Assembly (NCBI GenBank): GCA_009801085.1
Contig: VNWV01000003.1
Location: 3,286,001-3,350,000 of the forward strand
DNA length: 64,000 nt
Direction: 5' to 3'
Source of the DNA: Lasiodiplodia sp. COLG20
Lineage: Eukaryota > Ascomycota > Dothideomycetes > Botryosphaeriales > Botryosphaeriaceae
Part shown: in pieces, positions 43,501 to 54,402 of the stretch
Layout: the number at the start of each line of letters is the position of its first letter
Numbering within the stretch: position 1 is the first letter of the stretch
Program-made: the position numbers and the translations under genes
Notes under the pieces: model-generated
The model's input: the letters and a program-made list of their open reading frames with translations, nothing else
Told to the model about the DNA's origin: nothing
Database searches by the model: none

Positions 43501-43623
43501 CGAGGGCGGCGCAGTGCCGTCCAGGTAACCGGAGTTCTCCAGCAAGGTATCGTGCTCGGCGGCGGACTGCTCGTCGTCGGAGCCCACGGCGTTATCGTAG
43601 AACGAGGAGACGGACTTGGGCAT
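40577..43623 (-). CDS. CLC chloride channel/transporter with CBS pair, 907 aa
   Basis: Model: complement(40577..40750, 40808..41974, 42191..43176, 43227..43623), all in frame. CLC signatures: GSGVAEVRVILSGF (selectivity region), GLSLGKEGPYVHIATSVGN with the gating glutamate at about residue 386, and GAPIGGVLFSLEEVSYYF. The third exon begins ASALTLKFLNPYGTGKIVLF and contains GIKVPAGIYVPSMVVGGIAG. The C-terminal cytosolic part holds two CBS domains (from about HLRFQLQHLHM, and SPVSLEYRSPMDLVYECFVK to the end at EIEAEAHGH). It resembles fungal Gef1-like CLC proteins of Golgi/vacuolar membranes that aid acidification and metal loading; the exact compartment is inferred. A 57-nt intron at 40751-40807 has no stop and is a multiple of three, so its retention would not break the frame; splicing gives YIDPSPVSLEYR, as expected. 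Confidence 0.92.
41975..42190. other. CLC intron 2 with GGGTCC-type short repeats
   Basis: The 216-bp intron contains several close repeats of GGGTCC(A/G)GGGTCC and GGGGTCCGTGC, followed by a CCACCACCGCCACCACCGTC tract. The intron ends GTAAGT..ACAG on the coding strand. Confidence 0.6.
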
Positions 43624-44259
43624 TTTGCCTGGTGTGTGCGTGGGCCGCCCGCTTCGGTTGCATATATGGCAGGAGGAGGAGGAGGGTGTTCGAGTAAAGA
43701 GCAGTCGCGAGGACAATGGAGAGCTAATACTCAGAGCGACAAGAGGATCTCCACAAGGATGCGAGCATGACCCACACCGATGTGGTCATCTGTGCTTGCG
43801 CCCAAGTTGGCAACGCAGCAGATTGGGCAAATGAGGGCGCGCGGCCGGCCCAAAGCGACCAGGCCAGAGGAAGCAGGGCGGGGATTACTAGAGCCCCACG
43901 AGGCAGCCCATCGCGCAGAACCCGACCCATCGCACAGCCAGTGATGAGCCGCGCGGGCAGCTGACCGCACGACGAGATTATTGTGCGCTGACGCCATGTT
44001 TCATATTCGAGGGTCCGCCGCCGTTCCGCGGTGCTGGCTATCGCGGCTGCCATGCTTCGCCGGGTGCGCCCGGCGGCCCTGCGCCACGGTTGCGTGCGGC
44101 CTCGGCCTTACTTGCACCGGCTGCGTTCCCTCCGCCCTGCCGAATTCCAAGCCCAAATATCTGTCATGCGGCGACCTGTTCCTCCGCCGCCTTCGTCTCT
44201 GGTCTTGATAGATCGGCACCCGAAGCAGGATTGCCATCGGCCCGCACACCGCCTGAATC
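43624..44259. promoter_or_regulatory. divergent promoter region, CLC channel / SGNH esterase
   Basis: A 636-bp region between divergent start codons. It is GC-rich and no gene was found in it. Confidence 0.5.
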
Positions 44260-45316
44260 ATGGTTAGCACCTCGGGCGAATAGCGTGCTGGCGTCAGTGC
44301 TAACCATTGGCGGGGCAGGCTGCGTTGTATGAGCAGATACTACTCTTCGGAGGTAGGGACATACACGCCGGTGATGTAAACCGCTGACCGCCTCGCAGAC
44401 TCCATCACCCAGGCTTCCGGCGACGACGACGGCTTTGGATTTGCTGCACCCTTGCAGCAGCGTGCGTTGGAACCCCCGCCGTCTCAGACCAATCACTGAA
44501 AAACCCAGTTTACGCACGCCGCCTCGACGTGATTAACCGTGGATTCAAGTAAGTTTCAGGCTATCCACGCATCTCGCCCGTACTCACCGAGCGAAGTGGC
44601 TACAACACTACGAAGGCCTTGCAGGTTCTTCCGCGCCTCATGCCCTCGCCCGGTGAGGCCAAAGTCCGCCTAATGGCAAGTGGCCCCACACCCCGCCGCG
44701 CCCACTCTTCTGACCAAAGCTCAGACCGTCTTCCTCGGCGCCAACGATGCTTGTGTCAAGGGTGGCAGCAGCAAGCAGCACGTTCCTCTGGAGACGTACA
44801 TGCAAAACCTCAGGACCATATGCACCCATGAATGTGTCAAGGCGCAGAGCCCACGCCTGATAATCATAACCCCGCCTCCAGTTAATGAATACAAGATGGA
44901 GCCAGTTGACATCATGAAAGGCCACAACGGCCTGCAGCGCACCGCCGAGTACACGCGGACATACGCCAATGCTGCGCGGAAGGTAGGTGAGGAGTTGCAG
45001 CTTCCCGTGTTGGATCTTTGGTCTATTTTCATGCAGAAGGCCGGCTGGGTTGAAGGCCAGCCGCTGCCTGGCTGCAGAGGCGTGGAGAGGAACCAGCTGA
45101 TTGAGGATCTTATGTACGACGGTGAGTACTGCTCGCCAGAGCCGCTGTTTGCTTGAGCTCATGTGTTCAGGGCTGCATTTGACGCCGAAGGCGTACAAGA
45201 TTGTCATGGAAGAGCTCATGAATCTGATTGCCTCGGCATATCCGGATCAGCTGCCGGAGAAGCTGCCCTTGGTGCTTCCTGCGTGGAACGACGAGGATGC
45301 GTGGAGTGGATTCTAA
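44260..45316 (+). CDS. SGNH/GDSL esterase, isoamyl acetate-hydrolysing (IAH1) type, 253 aa, seven exons
   Basis: Model: join(44260..44262, 44319..44352, 44399..44461, 44509..44548, 44597..44675, 44725..45121, 45171..45316), in frame throughout. The first exon is ATG alone. Exon 2 gives AALYEQILLFG. Joined exons read FGDSITQASGDDDGFGFAAP, then LYARRLDVINRGFNGYNTTK and ALQVLPRLMPSPGEAKVRLM, then TVFLGANDACVKGG. Catalytic and oxyanion residues of the fold are Ser14 (GDS), the Gly of GFNGYN, Asn in GAND, and Asp/His in DGLHLTPKAY. Length is close to yeast Iah1 (238). Introns are 46-56 bp; the one at 44676-44724 uses a GC donor (ATG|GCAAGT). The family hydrolyses acetate esters. The strong match over all short exons makes the model secure, the ATG-only exon being the least certain piece. 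Confidence 0.88.
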
Positions 45317-46198
45317 GATGGTGCTGCGCCGCGTTTCGGTTTGTTCGGTTCCGTCGACTGCATGTGCCACAGCCGCGAAATGCGTTTGTATTATTGGGCA
45401 AAGACAATAGACGAGAATTTAGACTGGAGCTACCGTCTTGTCTCATGTTTGCGAGATGGTGGCAAACCAACGACTGAGATTTAGCGTGTTTGGCGACAAC
45501 AGGCAGCTGCTTTCCGCTAGTAATTGTGACGCCTGATCTGCACGGGCCGGCCTTCTGCGATAGCACTTTGAACCTCCAACCCCAACTAACCACAGCTTGA
45601 CACCGACGCCTCCAGCTTTCGCACGCTTCCTTTCCGCCGTGCTCGGCTTGCCCGCAACCCAGAGCATCCGCAGCTGTATAACACCCCCCATTTGCCCGCC
45701 GTTGCTTCGCCCGTGCCGCCTGCTGTTATCAACGCCTGCCGCCCATCCCTCGCTGCCACCGTCACCGTTCGCCTCGCTCAGCCGCCCTCTCCCACTGCGA
45801 CCCTCCTCAAGCTTTACTTCCAACCAGCCTTTTCCACCGTCCGCTTACCACACATCTGCTGCGCCATCCGCCCGCTGCGCGCCAACACATTGCATTCCGC
45901 GCCGCCGCCAGCTGCTGCTGCATCCGCCTGCTTCCTTCTCTCCCCGACAACGCTCCGGCTTCCCGACCCTCGCCACCGACAAACCAATACCTCCACCCCC
46001 AGCGTGACATCAACACTGCCGACACAGACGACGCTACATAGCTTGGGTCGCTGGCGGCTTCGCCGTCCGTTTGGACACTGGTGACGGAGGAGAGGTGCGG
46101 AGAGGTGCTGTGCAGCTCCGTTGGGGGATGGTCGCGTTCTGTTCGCTCCAGACCTATTCCGCTGTTTGACGGCCGGCGTAGGAACTGTATGCTCTGTG
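45317..46198. other. upstream region of the CTGS-protein gene
   Basis: About 880 bp of C-rich DNA, probably including a long 5' leader. Open frames there are Pro/Ser/Thr-rich and not convincing. Confidence 0.5.
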
Positions 46199-48070
46199 AT
46201 GGATCCTCAGACCGTCTCCTTCACTCCACGCGGTGACGATCTTTGGCGCATCCACTCCGAGATGCTGCGAGTGCAGCAGACCCAGGCCGAGCACGCCGAT
46301 CGGCTTGCTCGCTTGGAAAGGAGGCAGGATGAGGATGCTCGCGTGAAGTCTGTCTGGGGAGGCGCGTCTCCTTTCCCAAGTGTGCTGGGCGGCACTCCGC
46401 AGCAAGGTCAAATATGAAATTCAGTCAGCCCTCAGCATATGGCTAACGTTTCTCCAGTGCCTCTGCAACAGCCCACTGCCGACGCCTTCTCCAATTTTGA
46501 CGACCAATCGACTAATCTGCTGTCTAGCTTGCACCTAGATGCGGATGAAGAGCCAAGGCGTCTTGGGACAACGTCCAGAGCAAACAGCGTGAGATTCGAT
46601 GAAACAGCTAATCAAGGTCACTGGTCCCATGCGTCCCGGTCGTCCATGGACCTGATACCACGTACTGGAAGTAGCCTTGGTGGCCATCCAATGACTGAAC
46701 GGAGCTACTCGCACAAGTCAGATGGGCGCCAAAGCTCCGCTGCTGCGTCGGTGCATTCAGCCACCTCTGGCCGTGCCAATAGCTTGGGTCTCGAATCTAC
46801 TTTTCCAGTTGGCACCCCCGCACTGGAGGTTCCGCGTCTTGCCCCCGGCTTGTTCATCCTGGGCTCGGTCCCCGCTATCATTCGATGCTGGCTCAACAGA
46901 AACTTCAAGCATGACTCGCTCCTCTATGCCGCTGTGTGCACTGGATCCTATACCTCGTGTTTGGACATGGCCTTGATCACCAAGCTGGGCTTCGAGTCAG
47001 AGATCAGATACTCTGAGGATGGTGTTCGCAAGATTAAACTCGAGCTCTACTTGCCCGAAGCGATTCCCTATCCAGCTTCTTCGCGTTCCAGTAGCCCTAC
47101 ACCGCAACTTCCATCGCTGACCGTTGACTTCACCGTTGTAGAGTCCCAAGCATCGGAGAAGGACTCAAAGGCTATCAAGGTCTTCCTTGGTAGCGACTTG
47201 CTACGATCCCATAATGCAGACATTCTGCTGTCGTCGAACACACTGACCTTGTTTGATGACGACAGGAGCAAGCTTTCCATACCATTGGTTCGTCCCGAAC
47301 ATGATGGCGCATTCAAAACGCTTCAAGTTAGCAGCTCTCCTTGGGTCAGACCAGATGAGCAAGGAACTCACCAGGATGCATACCAAGAAGCTGCGATAGG
47401 CCATGCGGTTGTTTCGGAAAAGCCCATGCCCCAGACTTTGGAGGGACTCAAAGCAGTGTCTGTGTCACCCGCCCCCACAGGATCTGATAGTGACCGAAAT
47501 GTCACTGTTCCATCTTCCGAGGACGGAAACACTTCTCAAAGCGATCGTAGGAGTCTTGAACGCCCAGCCTGGGGGTCCAGCAGCCGAAATGGCGCAAAAG
47601 AATCCGCAGAGGGAGACTCCACTGCACTCGGCCTTTCCCGTACAGGATCATCCCCCGCTATCTGGAGCAACTGGCGGCGCACCGCCGAGAAATCGGAATC
47701 CATGGATTGGGCTGGCGCAAGCAAACCACCCAGCAACGACACGTATCAACGCCGTGATACTGGGATCAAGGTGCTAAAGCCAGTTCGCACTTCGTCCCGC
47801 ACTCCATCCACGTCGCAAGGCCCGGCTTCTGCATCTACCCCCACCAGCCAGTCGCGTTTTTTCGATGAGGGTCGCCGCCGCGTGACAAGTGTATCTTCCG
47901 TGTCGACTGTCGGTGTCGACACACAGCAACAGCCGCAGCCGAAGAGAACCATCTCAACTGACATATCAAAGATGAGCGGATCATCCTCGAGAGATGGGGG
48001 CAAGCCTAGATCTACGAACCCAGTCGGAGGCGCCTCGGCCTTCTCTTGGCTGAAGAATGGACAGAAGTGA
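46199..48070 (+). CDS. conserved fungal protein with retropepsin-like fold lacking the catalytic Asp, 606 aa
   Basis: Model: join(46199..46406, 46458..48070); the 51-bp intron has GTCAAA at its donor, a GGCTAACG branch site and a CTCCAG acceptor. The N-terminus (MDPQTVSFTPRGDDLWRIHS) leads into a coiled segment. The folded part is about residues 200-360: LFILGSVPAIIRCWLNRNFK, then LLYAAVCTGSYTSCLDMALI and TKLGF, then VFLGSDLLRSHNADILL and LTLFDDD. This has the layout of a retropepsin/Ddi1-type aspartic protease (x-D-T-G-S-x-x-S ... LG-x-D-x-L) with Cys230 where the catalytic Asp should be. The comparison is mine from pattern; function is unknown. The C-terminal 240 residues are Ser/Thr-rich and disordered, ending ASAFSWLKNGQK. 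Confidence 0.8.
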
Positions 48071-48666
48071 TTTCCCGGATGTGTGATGGAACGTATCGCT
48101 TCTGTTTGCTCGGTCTGCTGATGGTTGTGTATTATTAAGGAATTGAAGGTGCACTGATGGCTGAACTGAGCGACAGTGGGGGCATACTGGTATGGAGATG
48201 CATACAGCAATACAACATCTTTATCTTGCATTCATGGCATATACCCGTCCCTAGTGCATCAGCCCCTCATGCTCTTAAGTAATTTCTATCGGCATTTGAT
48301 CCCGTTACATGGGTAGCTGAAGCTACCATCCGGACGTAAATGTCGAATTATTAAATGTACATATACGTCCGGATGGTAGCTTCAGCTACCCACGTAAGTC
48401 GGATGCTCTTTCTCGCAAAGATAATTGCGAAAGATCCTTTTTTTTCTTTGGCAAATACGTCACAGTTTCGCCAAGATGGCTCGTATCTTTCCGCACTCAC
48501 TTTGCTGTTACGATACTAACAAGATTGGAACCATAGCTCAAATTGTCGGCCTTAGAGAAGTGCGCCCGCTACATGAGTTTATGAAGCAAAATCAGAAGAC
48601 AGCTGAACGAGTCTCGCGTATCTAGTGTAGGCCTGCCGCGGCATTTCTGAGGATAAATGGAATGCA
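48071..48666. other. intergenic with one repeat copy
   Basis: Convergent 3' flanks of the CTGS-protein and GPI14 genes; only the repeat at 48305-48396 is recognised. Confidence 0.55.
48305..48396. mobile_element. palindromic MITE-like repeat, copy 9
   Basis: TTACATGGGTAGCTGAAGCT pairs almost perfectly with AGCTTCAGCTACCCACGTAA; the inner arms TACCATCCGGACGTA and TACGTCCGGATGGTA carry compensating changes relative to other copies. Confidence 0.94.
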
Positions 48667-50094
48667 TCAGGAAGCCTTCTTGCTAATCCCGGAAACAGAC
48701 GCAGCAACCGTGGTTCCCGTGTTACCGATGTCTGCAATCACAACGCCGAGGATCCATGTATTGATCAAGAAGAAAATGACACTGGCAGACCAAAGGCCAG
48801 GTACAAAACTAGAATTGCCCAAGAACTCCAGCTGGTATCCTTGCTGTAGCCACAGTGCCTGAGGGGATAAGAATATCAGCGAGGACTTCGGCGACAGTGG
48901 AAGAAGAAAAGACATACCTGTCCGATGATCCATAAGACAAGGGCCGTGGTTCCCTTTGAAGCGGTCTGGAGAAGAGAGGATGTGGGAAGGTAGAAGGGCA
49001 AGAAGATGAGATACCACAGGAAATACTAGATACGAATTCATGAGCGAAGGCCACTACGCAGCTGAGCTAGATATCTTACCTGGCTTGTGCAGACTTTGTT
49101 AAAAGTGACAAAAGCAAATGTCTGAGCAAGCATTGTTGAAGGCAAATCCTTCTTTGCGAGAAGGAGTGGGATTGCGACGGCACTGAAGAACAGCTGGGGC
49201 ACGAATGCTAAGGACTCAAGCTTCACAGCCGGCTCAGCCATCGGGGAAGAGTTGAAGTAGAGCATGGTGTTGTAAGGGGAGAAGTTGTGGCGGTGGTCGA
49301 GTCGGATGAGGTGGTAGAAAAAGGTGTGCTCGAGGAACGGCTCTCCATAGCTAGACGACGTATTAGCGGCATTGAATGCAGACTTTGACCAAAACTCACA
49401 TGAAAAACATAACACCATTCAATACCATGAAAGTTAGGAAGCTGACGATGGCTAATGTGATACGGGCTCGGTTAAAGAATGCTAAGAGCCCAGACTGTGA
49501 GGACGATTTCGGTTTTCCAAGATTTTCTTCGTCAAGCCACCAAACGATAGACGCGGCATAAATGAACGGATAAATCTTGAGATGTACCGCAAGTCCTAGT
49601 AAGATTCCGGCGAGCACGATGCGCCTCTGAACAACTGCCCAGAGCATAGCGACGACGACCGCCAGTACGAGCCCTTCCGAGCTTCCCCTAGTGCTTATCT
49701 GGGCAACCATGGGGTTCAAGAGCCAGATGCTCGCAAATTTGATGGCTCTTTCAGCAGGCATCTTGGCAGTCTGTCGGAGGATTTGGTATATAAACCAGCC
49801 GGCAAACATGTCGCCGAGCGCGAAGAGAAGCTTGCCAGAGTGAAACCACAAGCGGGACCACGTGGTAGGATAAATAAGCCAGGCAAGTAACGGCGTGTAG
49901 CGGTAGGTATCACGCTTGTAAGGAGAAGCGCCTTGCGAGACGAATCGGGCAGCATCAGTGAAGACAAAGTAGTCGATGTCGGTATATTTCATTGGTGAAT
50001 AGGCATCCTGGAAGAGGCCGTAGATAAGGAGGACAGCGCGAAGAGCGAATGCAGCTGAGAAGACATATTGTGGCTTGGCGAATAATTGAGCCAT
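48667..50094 (-). CDS. gpi14: GPI mannosyltransferase 1 (PIG-M/Gpi14), 421 aa
   Basis: Model: complement(48667..48858, 48918..49025, 49080..49350, 49400..50094), in frame. The luminal DxD-type motif is in KYTDIDYFVFTDAARFVSQG after the first membrane helix, followed by SPYKRDTYRYTPLLAWLIYP. Further family blocks are LNPMVAQISTRGSSEGLVLA, AVHLKIYPFIYAASIVWWL, IYGEPFLEHTFFYHLIRLDH and HNFSPYNTMLYFNSSP. It has about ten hydrophobic helices. The enzyme sits in the ER membrane and adds the first mannose to the GPI precursor from dolichol-phosphate mannose. The start MAQLFAKPQYVFSAAFALRA and the length agree with fungal Gpi14. It is divergent from TRAX with 258 bp between start codons. Confidence 0.93.
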
Positions 50095-50352
50095 GGCGGG
50101 GGGCTGAAGAAACAGAAACAGTGATAGAGGCGATGGACCTGACGCGGCGGAGGTTAGTCAAGTAGGCGGTTGACGCGTGCTGAGACGGCCAGCGGGTGGA
50201 AAAGGAGAGGTAAGTATAGCCGATGAAGAGCGTAAAATTGCCCTACTCACTTGTGCGCCTTCCTTTGCGTCAGATGCGCAGCCCGCCATCGCGCCTTCCT
50301 CCATGCACCTATCCTAGCGGCACACGCATATAACAAGTTAACACTCCAACTC
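50095..50352. promoter_or_regulatory. divergent promoter region, GPI14 / TRAX
   Basis: 258 bp between divergent ATGs; no clear TATA box. Confidence 0.5.
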
Positions 50353-51379
50353 ATGGGCCAGAAGCGCACCTACACCGAAGCCATGGAGGACTCCAGCAAA
50401 CAGCAGCACACCTCCCCCTTCCTGCCCATGTTCGAGGTCTTCCGTGCCGAGCTGGACGAGCATCACGACCGCCGCGAGCGCATCATCAAGGCCTCGCGCG
50501 ACATTACTGCTGCAAGCAAGAAAATGTGAGCGGCGCAAGATATGCCTATGATGAGCGCTTACTAACTACTCGCAGTATCTTCTCTCTCCAGAGGTACGCC
50601 AGCCCGCCGCAGCACGCACTCTCTCCACCGTCGCAATGTCGCCGATTGCCCCAGAAGCCACGTAGGAAACACGAGTAGCTCTCGACTGACGAGTTCGTAG
50701 GATGCGCAAGCTCGGACAACCAATCCCTCCCCACATCACCAAAGCGAATGCACAGTACTGGGACACGATCAAGAAGACCTATGCTGCGGTCTCCAAGGAC
50801 CTCCAGGGCATCAATGCCTACCGGTATTCACGCAACATCACCGGAGGCCACCAAGAATTTATGGAGTCCCTGAGCTTCCAACATTACCTCGAAACTCAAT
50901 CCCTCATCTCTTACGAAGAGTCATGCACGAAGCTGGCAGAGCTGGGCGGCGAGGGCGGCGCCATCCTGCTGACGCCCGAGGACTACATTTTGGGCATCTT
51001 TGACATGGTGGGCGAGCTCATGCGGTTCGCGGTCACAGCAATGGCAACAAGCGGAGCGCTGCCGGGTGGAGAGTCTCGGCCCGCCCCAGCAGCCTCGGCG
51101 GAGCAGAAAGAGGATGCGATGGACGTCGACAAGCCAGCGCAGACGCCGCGGAGAAACGTGTTGGAAGATATGCGGGAATTGCGCACGCAGCTTGAGAGTC
51201 TAGACATCGGCGACCGGAAGTTCTCGGACGACGTGGACAAGAAGATGGGGGTGATGCGAAACTGCGTGGAAAAGGTCGAGAATGCGCTGTACGGGCTGAT
51301 CATACGTGGACGAGAGCGGCCAAAGGGCTGGATGCCCGACCTGGGAGGCGAGCGCCGGGGAGAGGTCGAGGGCTTCTGA
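50353..51379 (+). CDS. translin family protein, TRAX type, 289 aa
   Basis: Model: join(50353..50525, 50576..50593, 50701..51379). The middle exon is just 18 nt (T-ATCTTCTCTCTCCAG-AG) and gives IIFSLQR across the joins, as in TRAX helix 1. Blocks include DEHHDRRERIIKASRDITAA, TQSLISYEESCTKLAELGGE, LLTPEDYILGIFDMVGELMR, FAVTAMATSG and VEKVENALYGLIIRGRERPK. The insert with KEDAMDVDKPAQTP is a polar loop. TRAX pairs with translin to form C3PO, an octameric RNase active on small RNAs in animals and fungi (in Neurospora it processes tRNA fragments); the role here is inferred from family. The start MGQKRTYTEAMEDSSKQQHT gives the usual length. Confidence 0.9.
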
Positions 51380-52349
51380 GCAAATGTCGGGACGTAGATG
51401 TAAGTCTTGAAAGCATAAATGAGCATTCCACTACCCACGCACGCAGGAATCCGTCTCGACGGAGAGTTTCGGGAGAGTTCAATTCCTTGGTCACCGGCTG
51501 GAGCGATTACGCGGTTATGCATGAGGGGCATTGCAGTCCCCTCTCGCAGCCGATGGCTAGCGTGCATTTGTATTTTTGCTCATGTCATGGGTAGCTGAAG
51601 CTATCGTCCGGACGAGAATGTCGAATTAAAAACTCCACATACACGTCCGGACGATAGCTTCAACTACCCACATGTGTTATTTTTCCAAGGCAGAGCTGGG
51701 ATATAGTTACGCTATGTTCTAGAGCCCTGCTATTCTTCGCGCTAGCCATCGGCTGCAGCACCCCTCTGTAGGCTTGAGGCGCGCTCAACACACCCTTGGT
51801 CCGATCTATGCGGGTGCGGACAAGGGCAGGGCGACGGCGTGTAGGCGTGCAGGCTGGCGGCCAGGGACATAGAGGAGTGCACATGCAGGATGCATGAAGA
51901 AATGGATAGCAATGGCTGGGGCGACGAGGCTCGGCAACGTGTCTGGCTGTGAAGTGAGACCTCAAGTGACTCCGAGTTTAGGGCTGGCTGGCTGGGCGGC
52001 AGCCATGGTTAAATCATGGCTCGCCGGCCCAGCGACTCCACGGTGCCCACGCCCGCCACACCTCGACCCGCTCCGACATGCACATCGCTCGCGCACAGCC
52101 TTCGACTTCTGACCAACCCACCTCCGGACATGCGCTTGCTGTGAGACTCGGCCGCCGCGTGAGCCCCTCCAGACCAGCCTCGCCCTAGGCCCTTGCAGCG
52201 CCGAACCCGCACGGCGATGCCTCGTCGCCCAGCTTAACCGCCCAGCAACGATCCGATCCCCCCAACACCGCCAACCCAAGAGACCCCCAGCCCTGCGAAC
52301 GCTGCCGCCGCCATCTGCGCCCACGAGTCCTCCGCTCGCACCGCCCACG
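51380..52349. other. intergenic with a complete composite repeat element
   Basis: No gene is seen besides the element at 51546-51756. The last 300 bp are C-rich 5' leader of the next gene. Confidence 0.55.
51546..51756. mobile_element. complete composite MITE-like element, copy 10 (211 bp)
   Basis: The outer terminal inverted repeat is perfect over 16 bp: GCAGCCGATGGCTAGC at 51546 and its inverse GCTAGCCATCGGCTGC at 51741-51756. The inner palindrome is 51586-51674 (ATGGGTAGCTGAAGCTATCG to CGATAGCTTCAACTACCCAC). This is the best preserved full unit in the window. Confidence 0.93.
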
Positions 52350-53635
52350 ATGCGCGCAAGCGCCCCGCTCCGCGCGCAGGCCCAGGGCCAGGCCCGGCTG
52401 CCCAAGCCCGATGCGCCCGCTCGAAAGATATTCAACTGTATCGTGGACGAGTCAGCCTTCCTGGCCGGCGTTAAGAAAAGCACTCGCGATGGCATTCGCA
52501 AGTGGATTAGCAACGGCGCCATGCGCCTCTTCGTCCCTCTCTTCAGTAAGTCCTGCGCCGTCCTTCGTCGAGCCGCCTAACCCGCCACTTAGCCCTCGAA
52601 CAAGTCGACCGCATGAGGCGGGCTGGCGGCAAACCGGCCACCGACGCCCAGGAGGCCCTCCAGTGGCTCGATGACGTTACCTCGATTCCCGAGGTTCAGG
52701 CCGCTGGCCTCGTACAACTGCAGGGAGGCGACGAGATCTTCCCTACCTGGGAGGAGGTAGAGAGGTTCCTCCTGCCCGAGACGCTGCTTTCCATGACCGA
52801 GTCCGCGGACGAGGCTGATGACCTCGCCGACGAACTCAACAACTCGCTGGCCTCCCTGGGTAGCAACGGCGACAAGGTGTCGGAGAGCTCTCACGAGGGC
52901 GACTCAGAATCTCCGCGCTCCGCATACTCTGCCACCAGCCCCGGCCTTCTAAACGCTACACCATACAAGATCGAGACGGCCGTGAACAAGAATGGCAAGT
53001 CGAGGTCCCGAAACAATTCGCACACGCACAAGGCCGAGCAGAAGAACAAGTCTGTTGTTCCTGTGCCGCTCCAGCCATTCTTCAACCATGTCATTTGGCG
53101 CATCCACCACGAGCAAAATCCCGACATCTCGCCCGAGTCCTTCATCCTGCTCACCAACGACCCGAGGAAGCAGACTATTGCCCAGCGCTTCAGCGTCCGT
53201 GCCAAGCGCCTGGAGCAGATGCGTGACATCATCGGCCGCGAAGAGCGCGACTTCAGAAACAGGCAGGCTTGGATAAAGAAAGAGGAACAGGAGGATGGCA
53301 TTGTGGTGAACGAGCAGAAATCAGAGGATGAGGACGAAGTGGTTTTCAAGCGCACGCCTGCGCCAAAGCCTAAGGCCGGACAGCAGCAGGTCTTCGATCC
53401 CAACGATTTCGGTCGGTCTCAGCCCGCCCCCTCTCCCCGCGGACGCGGAGGCAGAGGCGGCCACCGCGCGCGCGGAAACTTCGCGCCCTCGTCTGCGCCT
53501 GTGCCGCGTGCGCCTCCTACGGCCCCCAGGAACGCCGAGCCTGCTGGGCCAATCGATCCCGACTCGTACGCGCGCCCGCCGCCGGCGTCGCGCTCGACTC
53601 GCGGCGGCAAACGCAAGCTTTGGGAACCAGCGTAA
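52350..53635 (+). CDS. PIN-domain protein, Nmd4-like, 412 aa
   Basis: Model: join(52350..52545, 52593..53635), 47-bp intron. PIN nuclease-type residues are seen: Asp33 in CIVDESAF, Glu68 in RLFVPLFTLEQVDRMRR, and Asn-Asp in FILLTNDPRKQTIAQRF at about 253-255. The PIN fold is split by a Ser-rich, disordered insert of about 100 residues (around TESADEADDLADELNNSLAS to NNSHTHKAEQKNK). The C-terminus is disordered with an RG-rich patch (RGRGGRGGHRARGN) of RNA-binding type and ends GGKRKLWEPA. In fungi, this layout fits Nmd4, a PIN-domain partner of Upf1 in nonsense-mediated decay; I infer that link from domain pattern only. Whether the domain is catalytically active is open. Confidence 0.72.
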
Positions 53636-54402
53636 GGCATGGGGAGCGAGTGACCGACTAGAACGGCGCTCATTACGCTTTTTTCCTACTGGCTTTTCTG
53701 GAGCTCCGATCCAACTCCCGGGATTCACTTGTGCGTTTGATTCGACTGCTTCGTCAGAGGCGACTGCTCGTCAGCAATATGCAGCTCGCCCGAGGGTCGG
53801 CAGCGCGCGCAGTCAGCTCGAGTTCACAGTTACGATGTGCACGCAACGCTGCATCGTTTACAGCCGACGGCCGCCGTCGGCCACCACAATTTGGGCAGTG
53901 AACTTGTTCCTGTCTTCACCGTACACAAACGCTCAGAAAACTCATAAAAACATAGCGCAGGAGCCGAGCAGTCGGACTACTGAACATATTGGGGAGGTGT
54001 GTAAAAGGCCACAAGTTGGGTTGCGCGGCCTCAAGAGTTATCAAATTTGTCTATTGCTGTTCTTTTTCCCCTCTTGGATTTTAATTCACTCACTCGGACC
54101 GGGACATCTTAAGACGTATGACTTCTGATGTTGCTGGTTGTCTTTGGTTTAATTTGATCATCTTGCTTCTCTACGTTTTTTGGGGCGAACATCTCAGCCT
54201 ATGAGATAGGGCCAAAAAAATTTGGCTTTTACTATGATTTGAATCCGTAGAAACTTCGATAAAGCTCAGTCCTCATCATCATGTCATTTCCCCGTCTCTC
54301 GTGTCTCCTGTCCCTTATTCGCTCTCCATCACAGCGGGTGACACAAAGAGTTCGACCCCCTCTCAACCCACCCCCTCCGTAAGAGATATCCGACTCTACT
54401 TC

